Assembly (NCBI RefSeq): GCF_002043005.1
Contig: NZ_CP020330.1
Coordinates: 2,560,001-2,624,000, forward strand
Source: Martelella mediterranea DSM 17316
GTDB taxonomy: Bacteria > Pseudomonadota > Alphaproteobacteria > Rhizobiales > Rhizobiaceae
Direction: 5' to 3'
DNA length: 64,000 nt
Part shown: piece by piece, positions 30,043-38,911 of the stretch
Layout of the letters: each line of letters begins with the position of its first letter
Position numbering within the stretch: the first letter of the stretch is position 1
Translations under genes and position numbers: made by a program
The notes under the pieces: generated by a model
What the model saw: the letters and a program-made list of their open reading frames with translations, nothing else
What the model was told of the DNA's origin: nothing
Databases searched by the model: none

Positions 30043-31701
30043 ATGGACAGCATCACAATAGCCCTCGCCCAGCTCAACCCGACGGTCGGCGATATCGCCG
30101 GCAATCTGGAGAAGTTGCGCGCGGCGCGGCAGACGGCGGCCGACAAGGGCGCGGACCTCATCATGTCGACCGAGCTGTTCATCTCCGGCTACCAGCCCGA
30201 AGACCTCGTGATGAAGCCGGCCTTCCTCGCCGCCTGTGAGAAGGTGGTGGAGGCGCTCGCGAAGGACACCACCGATGGCGGTCCCGGCGTGATCGTCGGC
30301 TTTCCGCGTCAGGGCGAGGCCGGGCGGCATAATTCGGTCGCGGTGCTCGACGGCGGTGAGATCATCGCGATCCGCGACAAGGTCGACCTGCCGAATTACG
30401 GCGAATTCGACGAGAAGCGCGTGTTCGTGCCGGGCGAGATGCCGGGACCGGTGAACTTTCGCGGCGTCAGGATCGGCATTCCGATCTGCGAGGATATCTG
30501 GGGCGAGCTCGGCGTCTGCGAGACGCTGGCCGAATCGGGCGCGGAACTGCTGTTGTCGCCCAACGGCTCGCCCTATTATCGCGGCAAGGTCGATGTCCGC
30601 CATCAGGTGGCGCTGCGCCAGGTGATCGAGACCGGCCTGCCGCTGGTCTATCTCAACACGCTCGGCGGTCAGGATGAGCTGGTCTATGACGGCGGCAGTT
30701 TCGGCTTCAACGCCGACCGCTCGCTCGCATTTCAGATGCCGCAATTTGCCGAAGAGATCATGCTTTCCAAGTGGCGGCGCGGCGCGGATGGCTGGATCAT
30801 CGAAACCGGCGAGATGGCGGCGTTGCCCATAGGCGAGGCCTCGGACTACCACGCCTGCGTGCTGGGCTTTGCCGATTACGTCAACAAGAACGGCTTCAAG
30901 AGCGTGGTGCTCGGCCTGTCCGGCGGCATCGATTCGGCGCTGTGCGCGGCGATCGCCGTCGATGCGCTGGGCGCGGAGCGGGTGCATTGCGTGATGCTGC
31001 CCTACCGCTACACCTCCGAGGATTCGCTGAAGGACGCCGCCGATTGCGCCAAAGCGCTCGGCTGCCGCTATGATATCGTCCCGATCGAGGAGCCGGTGAC
31101 CGGCTTCATGTCCGCGCTTGCCGATATGTTCGAGGGCACCGAAGAGGGGATCACCGAGGAGAACCTGCAAAGCCGCACTCGCGGCACCATTTTGATGGCG
31201 ATCTCCAACAAGTTCGGCGCGATGGTGGTGACCACCGGCAACAAGTCGGAAATGTCGGTCGGCTATGCGACGCTCTACGGCGACATGAATGGCGGCTTCA
31301 ACCCGATCAAGGACCTCTACAAGATGCAGGTCTATGGCGTCTCTGCCTGGCGCAACGGCGCGCGGCCGGACGGCATGCTGGGGCCGGAACGCGACGTGAT
31401 CCCGCAGAACATCATTGACAAGAAGCCCTCCGCGGAGCTGCGTCCCAACCAGACCGACCAGGATTCGCTGCCGCCCTATCCGGCGCTGGACGATATTCTG
31501 GAATGCCTGGTGGAGAAGGAAATGTCGGTCGAGGCGATCGTCGCGCGCGGCCACGATGTCGAGACCGTGCACCGCATCGAGCACCTGCTCTATATCGCGG
31601 AATACAAGCGTCGCCAGTCCGCGCCGGGCGTGAAGATCACCAAGAAGAATTTCGGCCGCGACCGGCGCTATCCGATCACCAACCGCTTCCGTGACCGCTG
31701 A
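30043..31701 (+). CDS. nadE: Glutamine-dependent NAD+ synthetase
   Basis: Amidates nicotinic acid adenine dinucleotide to NAD+, using glutamine. The 552-aa protein has an N-terminal nitrilase-type glutaminase domain (1-265) with the catalytic Glu in STELFISGYQPEDL, Lys in RDKVDLPNYGEFDE and Cys in IPICEDIWGE. The C-terminal synthetase domain has the PP-loop SGGIDS at 293-298. Both halves are intact, so it should not need free ammonia. ATG 30043 follows a gaaaggtgg stretch. It is transcribed alone, downstream of the repeat element. Confidence 0.97.
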   Translation: MDSITIALAQLNPTVGDIAGNLEKLRAARQTAADKGADLIMSTELFISGYQPEDLVMKPAFLAACEKVVEALAKDTTDGGPGVIVGFPRQGEAGRHNSVAVLDGGEIIAIRDKVDLPNYGEFDEKRVFVPGEMPGPVNFRGVRIGIPICEDIWGELGVCETLAESGAELLLSPNGSPYYRGKVDVRHQVALRQVIETGLPLVYLNTLGGQDELVYDGGSFGFNADRSLAFQMPQFAEEIMLSKWRRGADGWIIETGEMAALPIGEASDYHACVLGFADYVNKNGFKSVVLGLSGGIDSALCAAIAVDALGAERVHCVMLPYRYTSEDSLKDAADCAKALGCRYDIVPIEEPVTGFMSALADMFEGTEEGITEENLQSRTRGTILMAISNKFGAMVVTTGNKSEMSVGYATLYGDMNGGFNPIKDLYKMQVYGVSAWRNGARPDGMLGPERDVIPQNIIDKKPSAELRPNQTDQDSLPPYPALDDILECLVEKEMSVEAIVARGHDVETVHRIEHLLYIAEYKRRQSAPGVKITKKNFGRDRRYPITNRFRDR

Positions 31702-31781
31702 CGCGCCTGGCAGGAACTGCCATGCAGTGACATGGGCGCTCACAATGCTATGCTCCGGGCGGTGTTTTGAGGAGATGTCCG

Positions 31782-32609
31782 GTGCGCAGTTCAGTCGAAA
31801 TCTATGATATCGCAAGCCGGCAGGCGCGCGTCGTGTTCCAGTCCGATGCGCTGATCGAGGCGCCGAACTGGTCGCCGGACGGCGGCCACCTGATGGTCAA
31901 CAGCGACGGCATCATGTACCGGCTGCCGCTTGATGGCGCGCCCGCGCTTGAGCGCATCGACACCGGCTTTGCCGTCCAGTGCAACAATGATCACGGCATC
32001 TCGCCCGACGGCGCGACCATCGCGATTTCCGACAAGTGCGAATTCGGCAAATCGGCGATCTATACGGTGGCGGCCGCGGGCGGCACGCCCAAACTGGTGA
32101 CGGAAAATCTGCCCTCCTACTGGCATGGCTGGTCGCCGGATGGCGCGCGCTTTGCCTATTGCGGCATCCGCGAGGATGTCTTCGATATCTACACGATCGC
32201 GGCAACGGGCGGGGAGGAGCTGCGGCTCACCCATGGCGAGGGCCGCAATGACGGGCCGGACTATTCCTTCGATGGCGAATGGATCTATTTCAATTCCTCG
32301 CGCACCGGGCTGATGCAGATCTGGCGCATGCATCCGGACGGCACGGGCCTTGAGCAGATCACCGGCGATAATTACGGAAACTGGTTCCCTCATCCATGCC
32401 CGACCAATGACCGCGTCATCCTGATCTCCTACGATCCGGACGTGTTCGATCACCCCCGCGACAAGTATGTGCGGGTGCGGATGATGGACATGGATGGCGG
32501 CAATCTTGAAACCCTGTTCGAGCTTTTCGGCGGGCAGGGCACGATGAATTCGCCGAATTGGTCGCCAAAGGGCGATGCCTTCGCCTATGTGCGTTATCAG
32601 CCTGTCTGA
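31782..32609 (+). CDS. Cytoplasmic TolB-like beta-propeller protein
   Basis: A 275-aa protein built of WD40-like/PD40 repeats, each with a W/I-SPDG core: NWSPDGGHL, GISPDGATI, GWSPDGARF, then FDGEWIYF and NWSPKGDAF, about six blades. It lacks a signal peptide, unlike the true TolB at 45270, so it should be cytoplasmic. The function is unknown; relatives are annotated as TolB-family or Tol biopolymer proteins. The likely start is GTG 31782 (MRSSVEIYD) with a gaggag site 9 bp upstream; an upstream TTG at 31767 is less likely. Confidence 0.8.
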   Translation: MRSSVEIYDIASRQARVVFQSDALIEAPNWSPDGGHLMVNSDGIMYRLPLDGAPALERIDTGFAVQCNNDHGISPDGATIAISDKCEFGKSAIYTVAAAGGTPKLVTENLPSYWHGWSPDGARFAYCGIREDVFDIYTIAATGGEELRLTHGEGRNDGPDYSFDGEWIYFNSSRTGLMQIWRMHPDGTGLEQITGDNYGNWFPHPCPTNDRVILISYDPDVFDHPRDKYVRVRMMDMDGGNLETLFELFGGQGTMNSPNWSPKGDAFAYVRYQPV

Positions 32610-32709
32610 AGTCCTCTCAACCCCCGCCCAAGAACCGCATGTCATCAAGTTGAAATACGACTCTGCTTTTAACTCTTGTGACGACAACAAGGCGGGGCGG
32701 GTCGAAGGC

Positions 32710-33540
32710 ATGGAACCCAGGCAATTCAGAACACTGTTCATTTCTGATGTTCATCTCGGCTCCAAGGCCGCCAAGGCGGATTTCCTGCTTGATTTCATGC
32801 GTCATCACGAAGCCGACACCATCGTGCTCGTCGGCGATATCATCGACGGCTGGCGGCTGAAGCGGAACTGGTACTGGCCGCAGGTCTTCAACGATGTCAT
32901 CCAGAAGATGCTGCGCAAGGCGCGCAAGGGCACGCGCATCATCTATATTCCCGGCAATCACGACGAGTTCCTGCGCAACTTCCCCGGCACCCATTTCGGC
33001 GGGGTCGAGGTCGCGGAGCGGATGATCTTCGAGGCCGGCGACGGTAAGAAATATCTGGTCATCCATGGCGATGAATTCGATGTGGTCGTGCGTCACGCCC
33101 GCGTCGTCGCCTATCTCGGCGACTGGGCCTATGATGCCGCGATCGCCATCAATCAGGTCCTCGCCTTCTTCCGCCGCAAACTTGGGCTGCCCTACTGGTC
33201 TTTTTCGGCCTGGGCCAAGCTGCAGGTCAAGCATGCGGTGAACTTCATCGGCGAGTTCCAGCGCGTGGTCGTTGAGGAGGCCCGCCGCAACGAGGTCGAT
33301 GGCGTGATCTGCGGCCATATCCATCATGCCGTGATCGAGGATATGGACGGGATTCGCTACATCAATACCGGCGACTGGGTGGAAAGCTGCACGGCGGTGG
33401 CCGAGCATTTCGACGGCACGTTCGAACTGATCTCCTGGCAGAAAATCGAATCGGCGGAGGCGCCTGCCGCGGCCGAGCCGGTCGAGGCCGATCCGCTGCC
33501 GCTGCTTCTGGCCGCCCGCGACGGGAACCGCGCTGCATAA
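32710..33540 (+). CDS. LpxH-like metallophosphoesterase (UDP-2,3-diacylglucosamine diphosphatase family)
   Basis: A 276-aa calcineurin-like phosphoesterase. All metal-site motifs are present: FISDVHLG (D13, H15), VGDIIDGW (D43), PGNHDE (N83-H84), VIHGDEFD and CGHIHH. The GDIIDGW and HGDEFD context resembles LpxH, which hydrolyses UDP-2,3-diacylglucosamine in lipid A synthesis. Many alphaproteobacteria use LpxI for that step, so the substrate here is not certain. ATG 32710 (MEPRQFRTLF) is chosen; the longer frame begins inside the propeller gene. The Mla-type lipid transport operon follows about 195 bp later, an envelope-lipid context. Confidence 0.85.
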   Translation: MEPRQFRTLFISDVHLGSKAAKADFLLDFMRHHEADTIVLVGDIIDGWRLKRNWYWPQVFNDVIQKMLRKARKGTRIIYIPGNHDEFLRNFPGTHFGGVEVAERMIFEAGDGKKYLVIHGDEFDVVVRHARVVAYLGDWAYDAAIAINQVLAFFRRKLGLPYWSFSAWAKLQVKHAVNFIGEFQRVVVEEARRNEVDGVICGHIHHAVIEDMDGIRYINTGDWVESCTAVAEHFDGTFELISWQKIESAEAPAAAEPVEADPLPLLLAARDGNRAA

Positions 33541-33735
33541 GCGCGGGCGAACGCTCTTCCCCGCCATTGAAAAGACTTGCAATCTCCGACAGCCCGTGAA
33601 AAGCCTAGCAAATGTTATTTGCAGGGTTGCGCCCTGGCCTGCGCGCCGGCTTCGAAGGTCGCGCGGTGCGCTGTCCGGTCGGCCGGATCGCGGCGTCCAC
33701 CCGTTCCAAGAGCGCACGAAACTGGATACTGGCTT

Positions 33736-34893
33736 TTGCAGAAAGCGGATAATTCCACAGCCTCTCTCACCTTCAACGCCGGCGAGCAGCCGGCTGCGCT
33801 GTCATTTGAAGGTGATTGGACCGTTCACAACGCCGCAGCGCTCTACGGCGAACTCGACGGTCTCGGCGGCAAGCTGAAAGGCGCCGGCGGCGGCTCTGTG
33901 GTATTTGATCTCTCAGCCATCGCGGTGATCGACACCGCGGGCGCCTGGCTGATTCGCGAAGCCGAGGCCAAATGCGGCGATGCCGGTCTTAAAGTCGAGA
34001 TGAGCGGCATGACGGACCGTCTCGGCGAACTGCTCGAGGCCATCCCCGAGGAGCTGCCGGAGCCGGAAAAGATTCCGGCCAGACAGCGGTCGATCGTCCA
34101 GCATGTGCTGGAGCCGGTCGGCATTTCCGCGGTGGCGGCCGGGCGCGATATCTATACCGGCGTCGGCTTCTTCGGCGCGCTTTTTGTCGGGCTCGGCGAG
34201 CTGTTTTCGAAACGCGGCGGCGTCAACATGGCCGCGATCACGGCTCAGATCGACAATATGGGCGTACGCGCTGTGCCGATCATTGCGCTGATGTCGTTTC
34301 TGGTCGGCGCGATCATCGCCCAGCAGGGGGCATTCCAGCTCAGCTATTTCGGCGCCGAGCTGTTCGTGGTCGATCTGGTCGGGATCCTGCAGCTTCGCGA
34401 GATCGGCGTGCTTTTGACCGCCATCATGATCGCCGGCCGCTCGGGAAGCGCGATCACCGCCGAAATCGGCGCGATGCGCATGCGCGAGGAAATCGACGCA
34501 TTGCGGGTCATGGGGTTCGATCCGGTCGCGGTGCTGGTTTTTCCCCGCATGCTGGCGCTGCTCATCGCCTTGCCGCTGCTGACGATCCTGGCCAATTTCG
34601 CAGCACTCCTGGGCGCTGCGGTCGTGGTTGATCTCTATGCCGGCATCACCTATGAGACCTTCTTGCAGCGGCTGCAGGAGGCGATCGATCTTGCCGACCT
34701 GATTTCCGGTCTGGCCAAGGCCCCGGTGATGGCCGTGATCATTTCGATCGTCGCCGCGCTTGAAGGCATGAAGGTCGGCGGCAGCGCCGAATCGCTTGGT
34801 CAGAAGGTCACGGCCTCGGTGGTGAAGTCGATCTTCGTCGTCATTCTGGCCGACGGCATCTTCGCGATCTTCTACGCCGCGATCGATTACTGA
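33736..34893 (+). CDS. mlaE: STAS-MlaE fusion: permease of an Mla-type lipid ABC transporter
   Basis: The membrane subunit of an MCE/Mla-type phospholipid transporter. The 385-aa protein has an N-terminal STAS-like domain (about 8-105, with VVFDLSAIAVIDTAGAWLI) fused to the MlaE permease domain (about 130-385, with GRSGSAITAEIGAMRMREEIDALRVMG in outline and five to six helices). In E. coli the STAS protein MlaB is separate, so this is the fused form. No ATG or GTG exists near the right place; TTG 33736 is the best start, with a poor ribosome site (TTG 33619 and 33577 are alternatives). The ATPase gene follows after 9 bp. Confidence 0.9.
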   Translation: MQKADNSTASLTFNAGEQPAALSFEGDWTVHNAAALYGELDGLGGKLKGAGGGSVVFDLSAIAVIDTAGAWLIREAEAKCGDAGLKVEMSGMTDRLGELLEAIPEELPEPEKIPARQRSIVQHVLEPVGISAVAAGRDIYTGVGFFGALFVGLGELFSKRGGVNMAAITAQIDNMGVRAVPIIALMSFLVGAIIAQQGAFQLSYFGAELFVVDLVGILQLREIGVLLTAIMIAGRSGSAITAEIGAMRMREEIDALRVMGFDPVAVLVFPRMLALLIALPLLTILANFAALLGAAVVVDLYAGITYETFLQRLQEAIDLADLISGLAKAPVMAVIISIVAALEGMKVGGSAESLGQKVTASVVKSIFVVILADGIFAIFYAAIDY

Positions 34894-34902
34894 GGAGCCG
34901 AG

Positions 34903-35706
34903 GTGGATATCGAACAGCAATCGCAGGGCGACAGGGACACGGTGCTCAGTGTGCGCGACCTCACGGTGGGGTTCGGCGGGCCGACGGTGCTCGAAAACCT
35001 CGACCTCGATGTCTATCGTGGCGAAATCCTCGGTTTCGTCGGCGGATCGGGCACGGGCAAATCCGTGCTGATGCGCACAGTCTTGCGGCTGAACCAGCGG
35101 CAGGCGGGAACGATCAATATTTTCGGCAAGGATTTCGACCATCTGAGTTACGAGGAGCGGCTGGCGATTGATATGCGTATCGGCGTGCTGTTCCAGCATG
35201 GCGCGCTGTTTTCGGGCCTGACCGTGCTTGAGAACGTGCAGGTGCCGATGCGCGAATATCTCGACCTGCCGAAAAAGCTCATGGACGACCTGGCGCGGCT
35301 GAAGATCGAGATGGTGGGTCTGAGGCCGGAGGCGGCCGAGCGCTATCCGTCGGAACTTTCGGGCGGGATGATCAAGCGGGCCGCCCTTGCCCGCGCGCTG
35401 TCCCTCGATCCGGACCTCGTCTTTCTCGACGAGCCGACATCGGGCCTCGATCCGATCGGCGCGGCGGAGTTCGACGAACTGATCGCCCGGTTGCGTGACA
35501 CTTTGGGCCTGACGGTCTATATGGTGACCCATGACCTCGACAGCCTGCACGCCGTTTGCGACAGAATCGCGGTACTGGGCAAGAAGAGAGTTCTTGTCGA
35601 GGGAACGCTGGACAAGCTCCTCGCCTTTGACGACCCCTGGGTTCAGAGCTATTTCAGGGGCAAACGATCCCGCGCCATTTTCGGCGCCGGCCAGAATAGC
35701 CAATAG
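34903..35706 (+). CDS. mlaF: MlaF-type ABC transporter ATPase
   Basis: The ATP-binding subunit that powers the MlaE permease. The 267-aa protein shows Walker A GGSGTGKS (48-55), Q-loop LFQHGALFSGL, the signature ELSGGMIKRAALARAL, Walker B PDLVFLDEPTSGLD and switch His in MVTHDLDS. The FQHGALF stretch is typical of Mla/Ttg2A ATPases. The start is GTG 34903 with a gaggag site, 9 bp after mlaE, and the MCE protein gene starts 15 bp downstream, so the operon is tight. Confidence 0.95.
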   Translation: MDIEQQSQGDRDTVLSVRDLTVGFGGPTVLENLDLDVYRGEILGFVGGSGTGKSVLMRTVLRLNQRQAGTINIFGKDFDHLSYEERLAIDMRIGVLFQHGALFSGLTVLENVQVPMREYLDLPKKLMDDLARLKIEMVGLRPEAAERYPSELSGGMIKRAALARALSLDPDLVFLDEPTSGLDPIGAAEFDELIARLRDTLGLTVYMVTHDLDSLHAVCDRIAVLGKKRVLVEGTLDKLLAFDDPWVQSYFRGKRSRAIFGAGQNSQ

Positions 35707-35721
35707 CGCGGACGGACAGTT

Positions 35722-37092
35722 ATGGAAACCAAAGCAAATTATACCGTTGTCGGCTTCTTCGTCCTGCTGGTGCTGGCCGCCGGGGCCGGGTTCATTTTCT
35801 GGATGCAGGAATATGGCCGACAGGGCCCCGTCGCCGACCTTATCGTGCGCATTCCAGGTTCCGCGAATGGCCTCAGCGTCGGTTCCGCGGTACGCTTCAA
35901 CGGCATCCAGGTAGGCTCGATCAAGTCTCTGGAAATCGATCCCAGCGACTCCCGCTACACCATGGCCCGGACCCAGGTGAAGGCCACCACGCCGGTCTAC
36001 AAGAGCACCAATGCGAAGCTGGAGCTTCAGGGACTGACCGGTACCGGCTATATCGAACTGTCGGCCAATGGCGAGCAAGGCGACAATATCCTGCAGGAAT
36101 CGCTGCGCACGGACGAGCCGGCGGAACTGACGGCCGACAAATCGGGCCTTTCCAACCTTCTGACCACCGCAGACCGGATCATGAAGCGTCTCGATGACAC
36201 CGTCGGCCAGGTGCAGAAGCTGGTGGATGACGTCAGCACGCCGCTGACCCAGACGGTCAAGAACGTCGACACCTTCACCGGCGCGCTTGCCGACAATTCC
36301 GATCAGATCGGGGAGTTCCTCGAATCCATCGGCAGAATGTCCGATACCGTCGACGGGCTCGCCGGACGCCTCGACAAGACGGTGGCCTCGCTTGACGTTC
36401 TGATCAAGGCGGTCAACCCGGAAGAGGTCGGCAAGATCGTCACCAATGCAGAGACGATTACGACCAACGTTGCCGTCGCCTCGAAGAACCTGGAAGAGGT
36501 CATTACGCAGTTCGGCGATGCAATCGAAAGCTATGCTACGTTCGGAAAAACGGCGCAGGATGTGTTCAAGCAGGTCGATGCGATCGTCACAACGATAGAT
36601 CCTGAAAAGGTCGGCAGTTCGATCGATGATTTCTCGGTTGTCATGTCGGACGCGAAGGTTGCCGTTGCGTCCGTCAAGAATGTCGCCGATTCGATCAGTG
36701 CCAAGACCCAGAGCATCGACACCGCGATCGAGAACGTCTCCAACATGTCGATCAAGCTCAATCAGGCGTCCACGCGGGTGAACGAAATTCTGGTGAAGGT
36801 TGACGAGCTGCTCGGCTCCGACAATGTCGAATCGCTGTCCGACCAGGCGCGCGATACGCTTGTCGCGGTGAAGCAGGCGGCCGAGACGCTGAATGCCCGG
36901 ATCGGGCCGATCGCGGCGAATATCGAGAGCTTCTCGGGATCCGGCCTCAGGGATGTGCGCGGTCTCGTCAGCGATACCCGCCGCACGGTCGAAAGCCTCA
37001 ATCGCACCATCGAATCGATCAGCAACGACCCGCAGCAGTTCATTTTCGGGTCCGACAGCATGAAAACCTATGACGGGCGCAACCGTTATTGA
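35722..37092 (+). CDS. mlaD: MlaD/MCE-domain substrate-binding protein
   Basis: A 456-aa membrane-anchored periplasmic protein. One N-terminal helix (about 6-28) is followed by an MCE domain (about 40-118; IPGSANGLSVGSAVRFNGIQVG and GLTGTGYIELS), then a long helical coiled-coil region (about 140-430) with repeated D-x-(V/I)-x-x heptad-like spacing. This is longer than E. coli MlaD (183 aa) and closer to mycobacterial-style or Ttg2C-long forms, suggesting a tunnel or needle extension across the periplasm. The lipoprotein gene follows after 149 bp. Confidence 0.92.
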   Translation: METKANYTVVGFFVLLVLAAGAGFIFWMQEYGRQGPVADLIVRIPGSANGLSVGSAVRFNGIQVGSIKSLEIDPSDSRYTMARTQVKATTPVYKSTNAKLELQGLTGTGYIELSANGEQGDNILQESLRTDEPAELTADKSGLSNLLTTADRIMKRLDDTVGQVQKLVDDVSTPLTQTVKNVDTFTGALADNSDQIGEFLESIGRMSDTVDGLAGRLDKTVASLDVLIKAVNPEEVGKIVTNAETITTNVAVASKNLEEVITQFGDAIESYATFGKTAQDVFKQVDAIVTTIDPEKVGSSIDDFSVVMSDAKVAVASVKNVADSISAKTQSIDTAIENVSNMSIKLNQASTRVNEILVKVDELLGSDNVESLSDQARDTLVAVKQAAETLNARIGPIAANIESFSGSGLRDVRGLVSDTRRTVESLNRTIESISNDPQQFIFGSDSMKTYDGRNRY

Positions 37093-37241
37093 GCCATTGG
37101 CGAGCAGTGCCGGCGGATGCGGGCTATGGTTGCAATGCGGCAAGCCACTGAAAAAACAAGCATGTCAGGTCTTTGCAATCGCTGGCGTATGCCTTAATTC
37201 TGACAGATAACAATTCGGCCAGTCCGGGGAAGTTTGGATAG

Positions 37242-37856
37242 ATGCTTTTTGCCGCGATCGATAAAACCGGAGTGAGACCGCTTCTCGCGCTCGGTCTGCT
37301 GGCGGCTGGGCTGAGCGGCTGCGCGCTGCGCCCGGCGCCCGACACCTTCGATCTGTCCGCACAGCCGGTCGTGACCTTCGATAGCCAGAAGGCGCTGCGC
37401 TCCCAGCTTCTGGTGCCGACGCCGTCGGCGATCCAGGTGCTCAACAATCGCGGCATCGTGGTGCGTCTCGGCGGTGCGGAACTGCGCTACCTCGCCGGAG
37501 CCCAGTGGAGCGACCAGCTTCCTGTGGTGATCCAGGCACAGCTTGTGGCGGGCCTTGAGAACACCGGCCTGTTTTCCGGCGTCGGCATGCCGGGGCAGGG
37601 GCTGGCCATTGATTATCAGGTCGTCGTCGAGGTGCGCGAATTCGCGATCGATGCCGCGGGACCGGGCTCCGCCAATGTCGAGCTCTCGGTCAAGCTGCTG
37701 GACGACAGGACCGGCGTGGTGCGGGCGCAGAGGTTGTTCAAGGCAAGCGTTCCGGTCAGCGCCGCCGCCTCAAGCAACGTCCTCGTCGGCGCCCTCGACG
37801 ACGCCTTTTCCAAGGTACAATCTGAAATCGTGAGCTGGATTGCCGCCACGCTCTGA
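37242..37856 (+). CDS. ABC-type transport auxiliary lipoprotein
   Basis: A 204-aa outer-membrane or periplasmic lipoprotein. The signal peptide ends in the lipobox LSGC (Cys near residue 27), followed by an ABC_trans_aux/PqiC-like domain (TFDLSAQP, PSAIQVLNNRGIVVRLG and RLFKASVPVSA in the C-terminal part). Such lipoproteins accompany MCE transporters and dock the MCE protein to the outer membrane. Its place after mlaD supports this. ATG 37242 is the first start giving a full signal peptide. A 149-bp gap suggests it may have its own promoter. Confidence 0.85.
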   Translation: MLFAAIDKTGVRPLLALGLLAAGLSGCALRPAPDTFDLSAQPVVTFDSQKALRSQLLVPTPSAIQVLNNRGIVVRLGGAELRYLAGAQWSDQLPVVIQAQLVAGLENTGLFSGVGMPGQGLAIDYQVVVEVREFAIDAAGPGSANVELSVKLLDDRTGVVRAQRLFKASVPVSAAASSNVLVGALDDAFSKVQSEIVSWIAATL

Positions 37857-38165
37857 GCGGCTGATGCGCAAGTCTGTTTTCGCTAAACTCACTGCCGTTA
37901 GGTTTTGTGTGACGTGTTGGCAGCCATCAATCTCTCCCCTTGAGGGAGAGATGCCCCGACAGGGGCAGAGAGGGGTGAACCCTTTCCGAGAGCACGGAGC
38001 CCGCGGTTTTTAGGGCTTACGCCCTTTACCCCTCTCTGTCGCTTTCGCGACATCTCCCCCTCAAGGGGGGAGATGGTGGGCTGGGAACTCCGGCGGATTG
38101 CCGACGGTCTTAGGATGGCTGGACTTCTTCAGAACCGCACAGCGCCGCGTTCGCCCAGAGCGCGT
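37857..38165. other. 309-bp convergent intergenic region with repeat copy 2
   Basis: Holds the second palindromic element (37929-38074), lying between convergent units, where its hairpins could also act as a transcription stop. Nothing else recognised. Confidence 0.6.
37929..38074. repeat. MITE-like palindromic repeat, copy 2 (inverted)
   Basis: 146 bp and in the opposite orientation to copy 1: the GCCCCGACAGGGGC mini-hairpin is now on the left and the TCGC...GCGA one on the right. Terminal repeats differ from copy 1 at a few positions (for example a tctctcc start), indicating some divergence. The pair brackets about 8 kb including nadE and the mla operon. Confidence 0.85.
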
Positions 38166-38855
38166 TCAGATCGCGTCGGTCCATTCCAGCAGCGCGGTGG
38201 CGACGGCGGGGAGGTCTTCCATGCGGTGGATCACCGTTTCGGCGCCGGCTTCCGTCAGCTTGTCGGCGTGGGTGGGCGTGGTGTGCGAGGCGCCGGTGAA
38301 ACCGACGACGCGCATGCCGGCGGCCTTGGCGGCGGTGACGCCGTGGACCGAATCCTCGATCACCAGCGTGTTCTTCGGGTTCGCGCCCATTGTCTCCGCG
38401 CCATGGAGGAAGATGTCCGGCTTGGGTTTCACCCGGTCGGGGCCGAGGGTTTCGGCGGAAAAGATATTGGGCTCGAAGATATCGAGCTGTCCGGTCTTCT
38501 TCAGCATCATGCGGACGCGTTCCGGCGTCGAGTTGGAGCAGATGCAGCGCGGCTCGGAAAGCTGGGCGACGGCCTCGCGCACGCCGGGGATTGGCTGCAG
38601 TTCCCGCTTGATCCGCTCATCGAGCTTGACGATTGCCAGGTCGAGAAGGGCGGCGGACAGCGGAATATTGGCTTCGCTTTCGACGGCCAGCAGAATGTTG
38701 CGCCAGGTCATGCCGGAAAAGCGTTCGCCGATTTCGCCGGCGGTGATCGGATAACCGGCATCGCTCAGAAGCCGCGCTTCGACTTCGGCGGCAAGAATTT
38801 CGGAATCGACCAGAACGCCGTCGCAGTCGAAGATGATGAGGTCGTAACGGGCCAT
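38166..38855 (-). CDS. HAD-family phosphatase (beta-phosphoglucomutase-like)
   Basis: A 229-aa HAD hydrolase with motif I IIFDCDGVLVDSE (8-20), CSNSTPERV for motif II, Lys in RVKPKPDIFLH and VIEDSVHGVTAA as motif IV. The C1 cap places it with sugar-phosphate phosphatases and beta-phosphoglucomutases. ATG 38855 has an aaggac site; longer frames run into the next gene. It is the last gene after sqdB-sqdD-sqdC (57 bp after the sqdC stop). It could act on a sugar phosphate in or near that pathway, but this is inference from position. Confidence 0.85.
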   Translation of the reverse strand: MARYDLIIFDCDGVLVDSEILAAEVEARLLSDAGYPITAGEIGERFSGMTWRNILLAVESEANIPLSAALLDLAIVKLDERIKRELQPIPGVREAVAQLSEPRCICSNSTPERVRMMLKKTGQLDIFEPNIFSAETLGPDRVKPKPDIFLHGAETMGANPKNTLVIEDSVHGVTAAKAAGMRVVGFTGASHTTPTHADKLTEAGAETVIHRMEDLPAVATALLEWTDAI

Positions 38856-38911
38856 TTCGTAGTCCTTAAAAAGAGCGGGCGCGGTGGACATAAACCTGTT
38901 CGCGCGCGAGA

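Noticed and set aside
33612..33752. 46-codon ATG-start frame at the 5' side of mlaE
   Set aside because: Overlaps the STAS-MlaE start in another frame, Arg/Gly-rich, without a ribosome site. It does, however, lie where a leader would be.
33913..37143. A 1076-codon frame opposite the mla operon
   Set aside because: An antisense shadow of mlaE, mlaF and mlaD with biased composition and no ribosome site.
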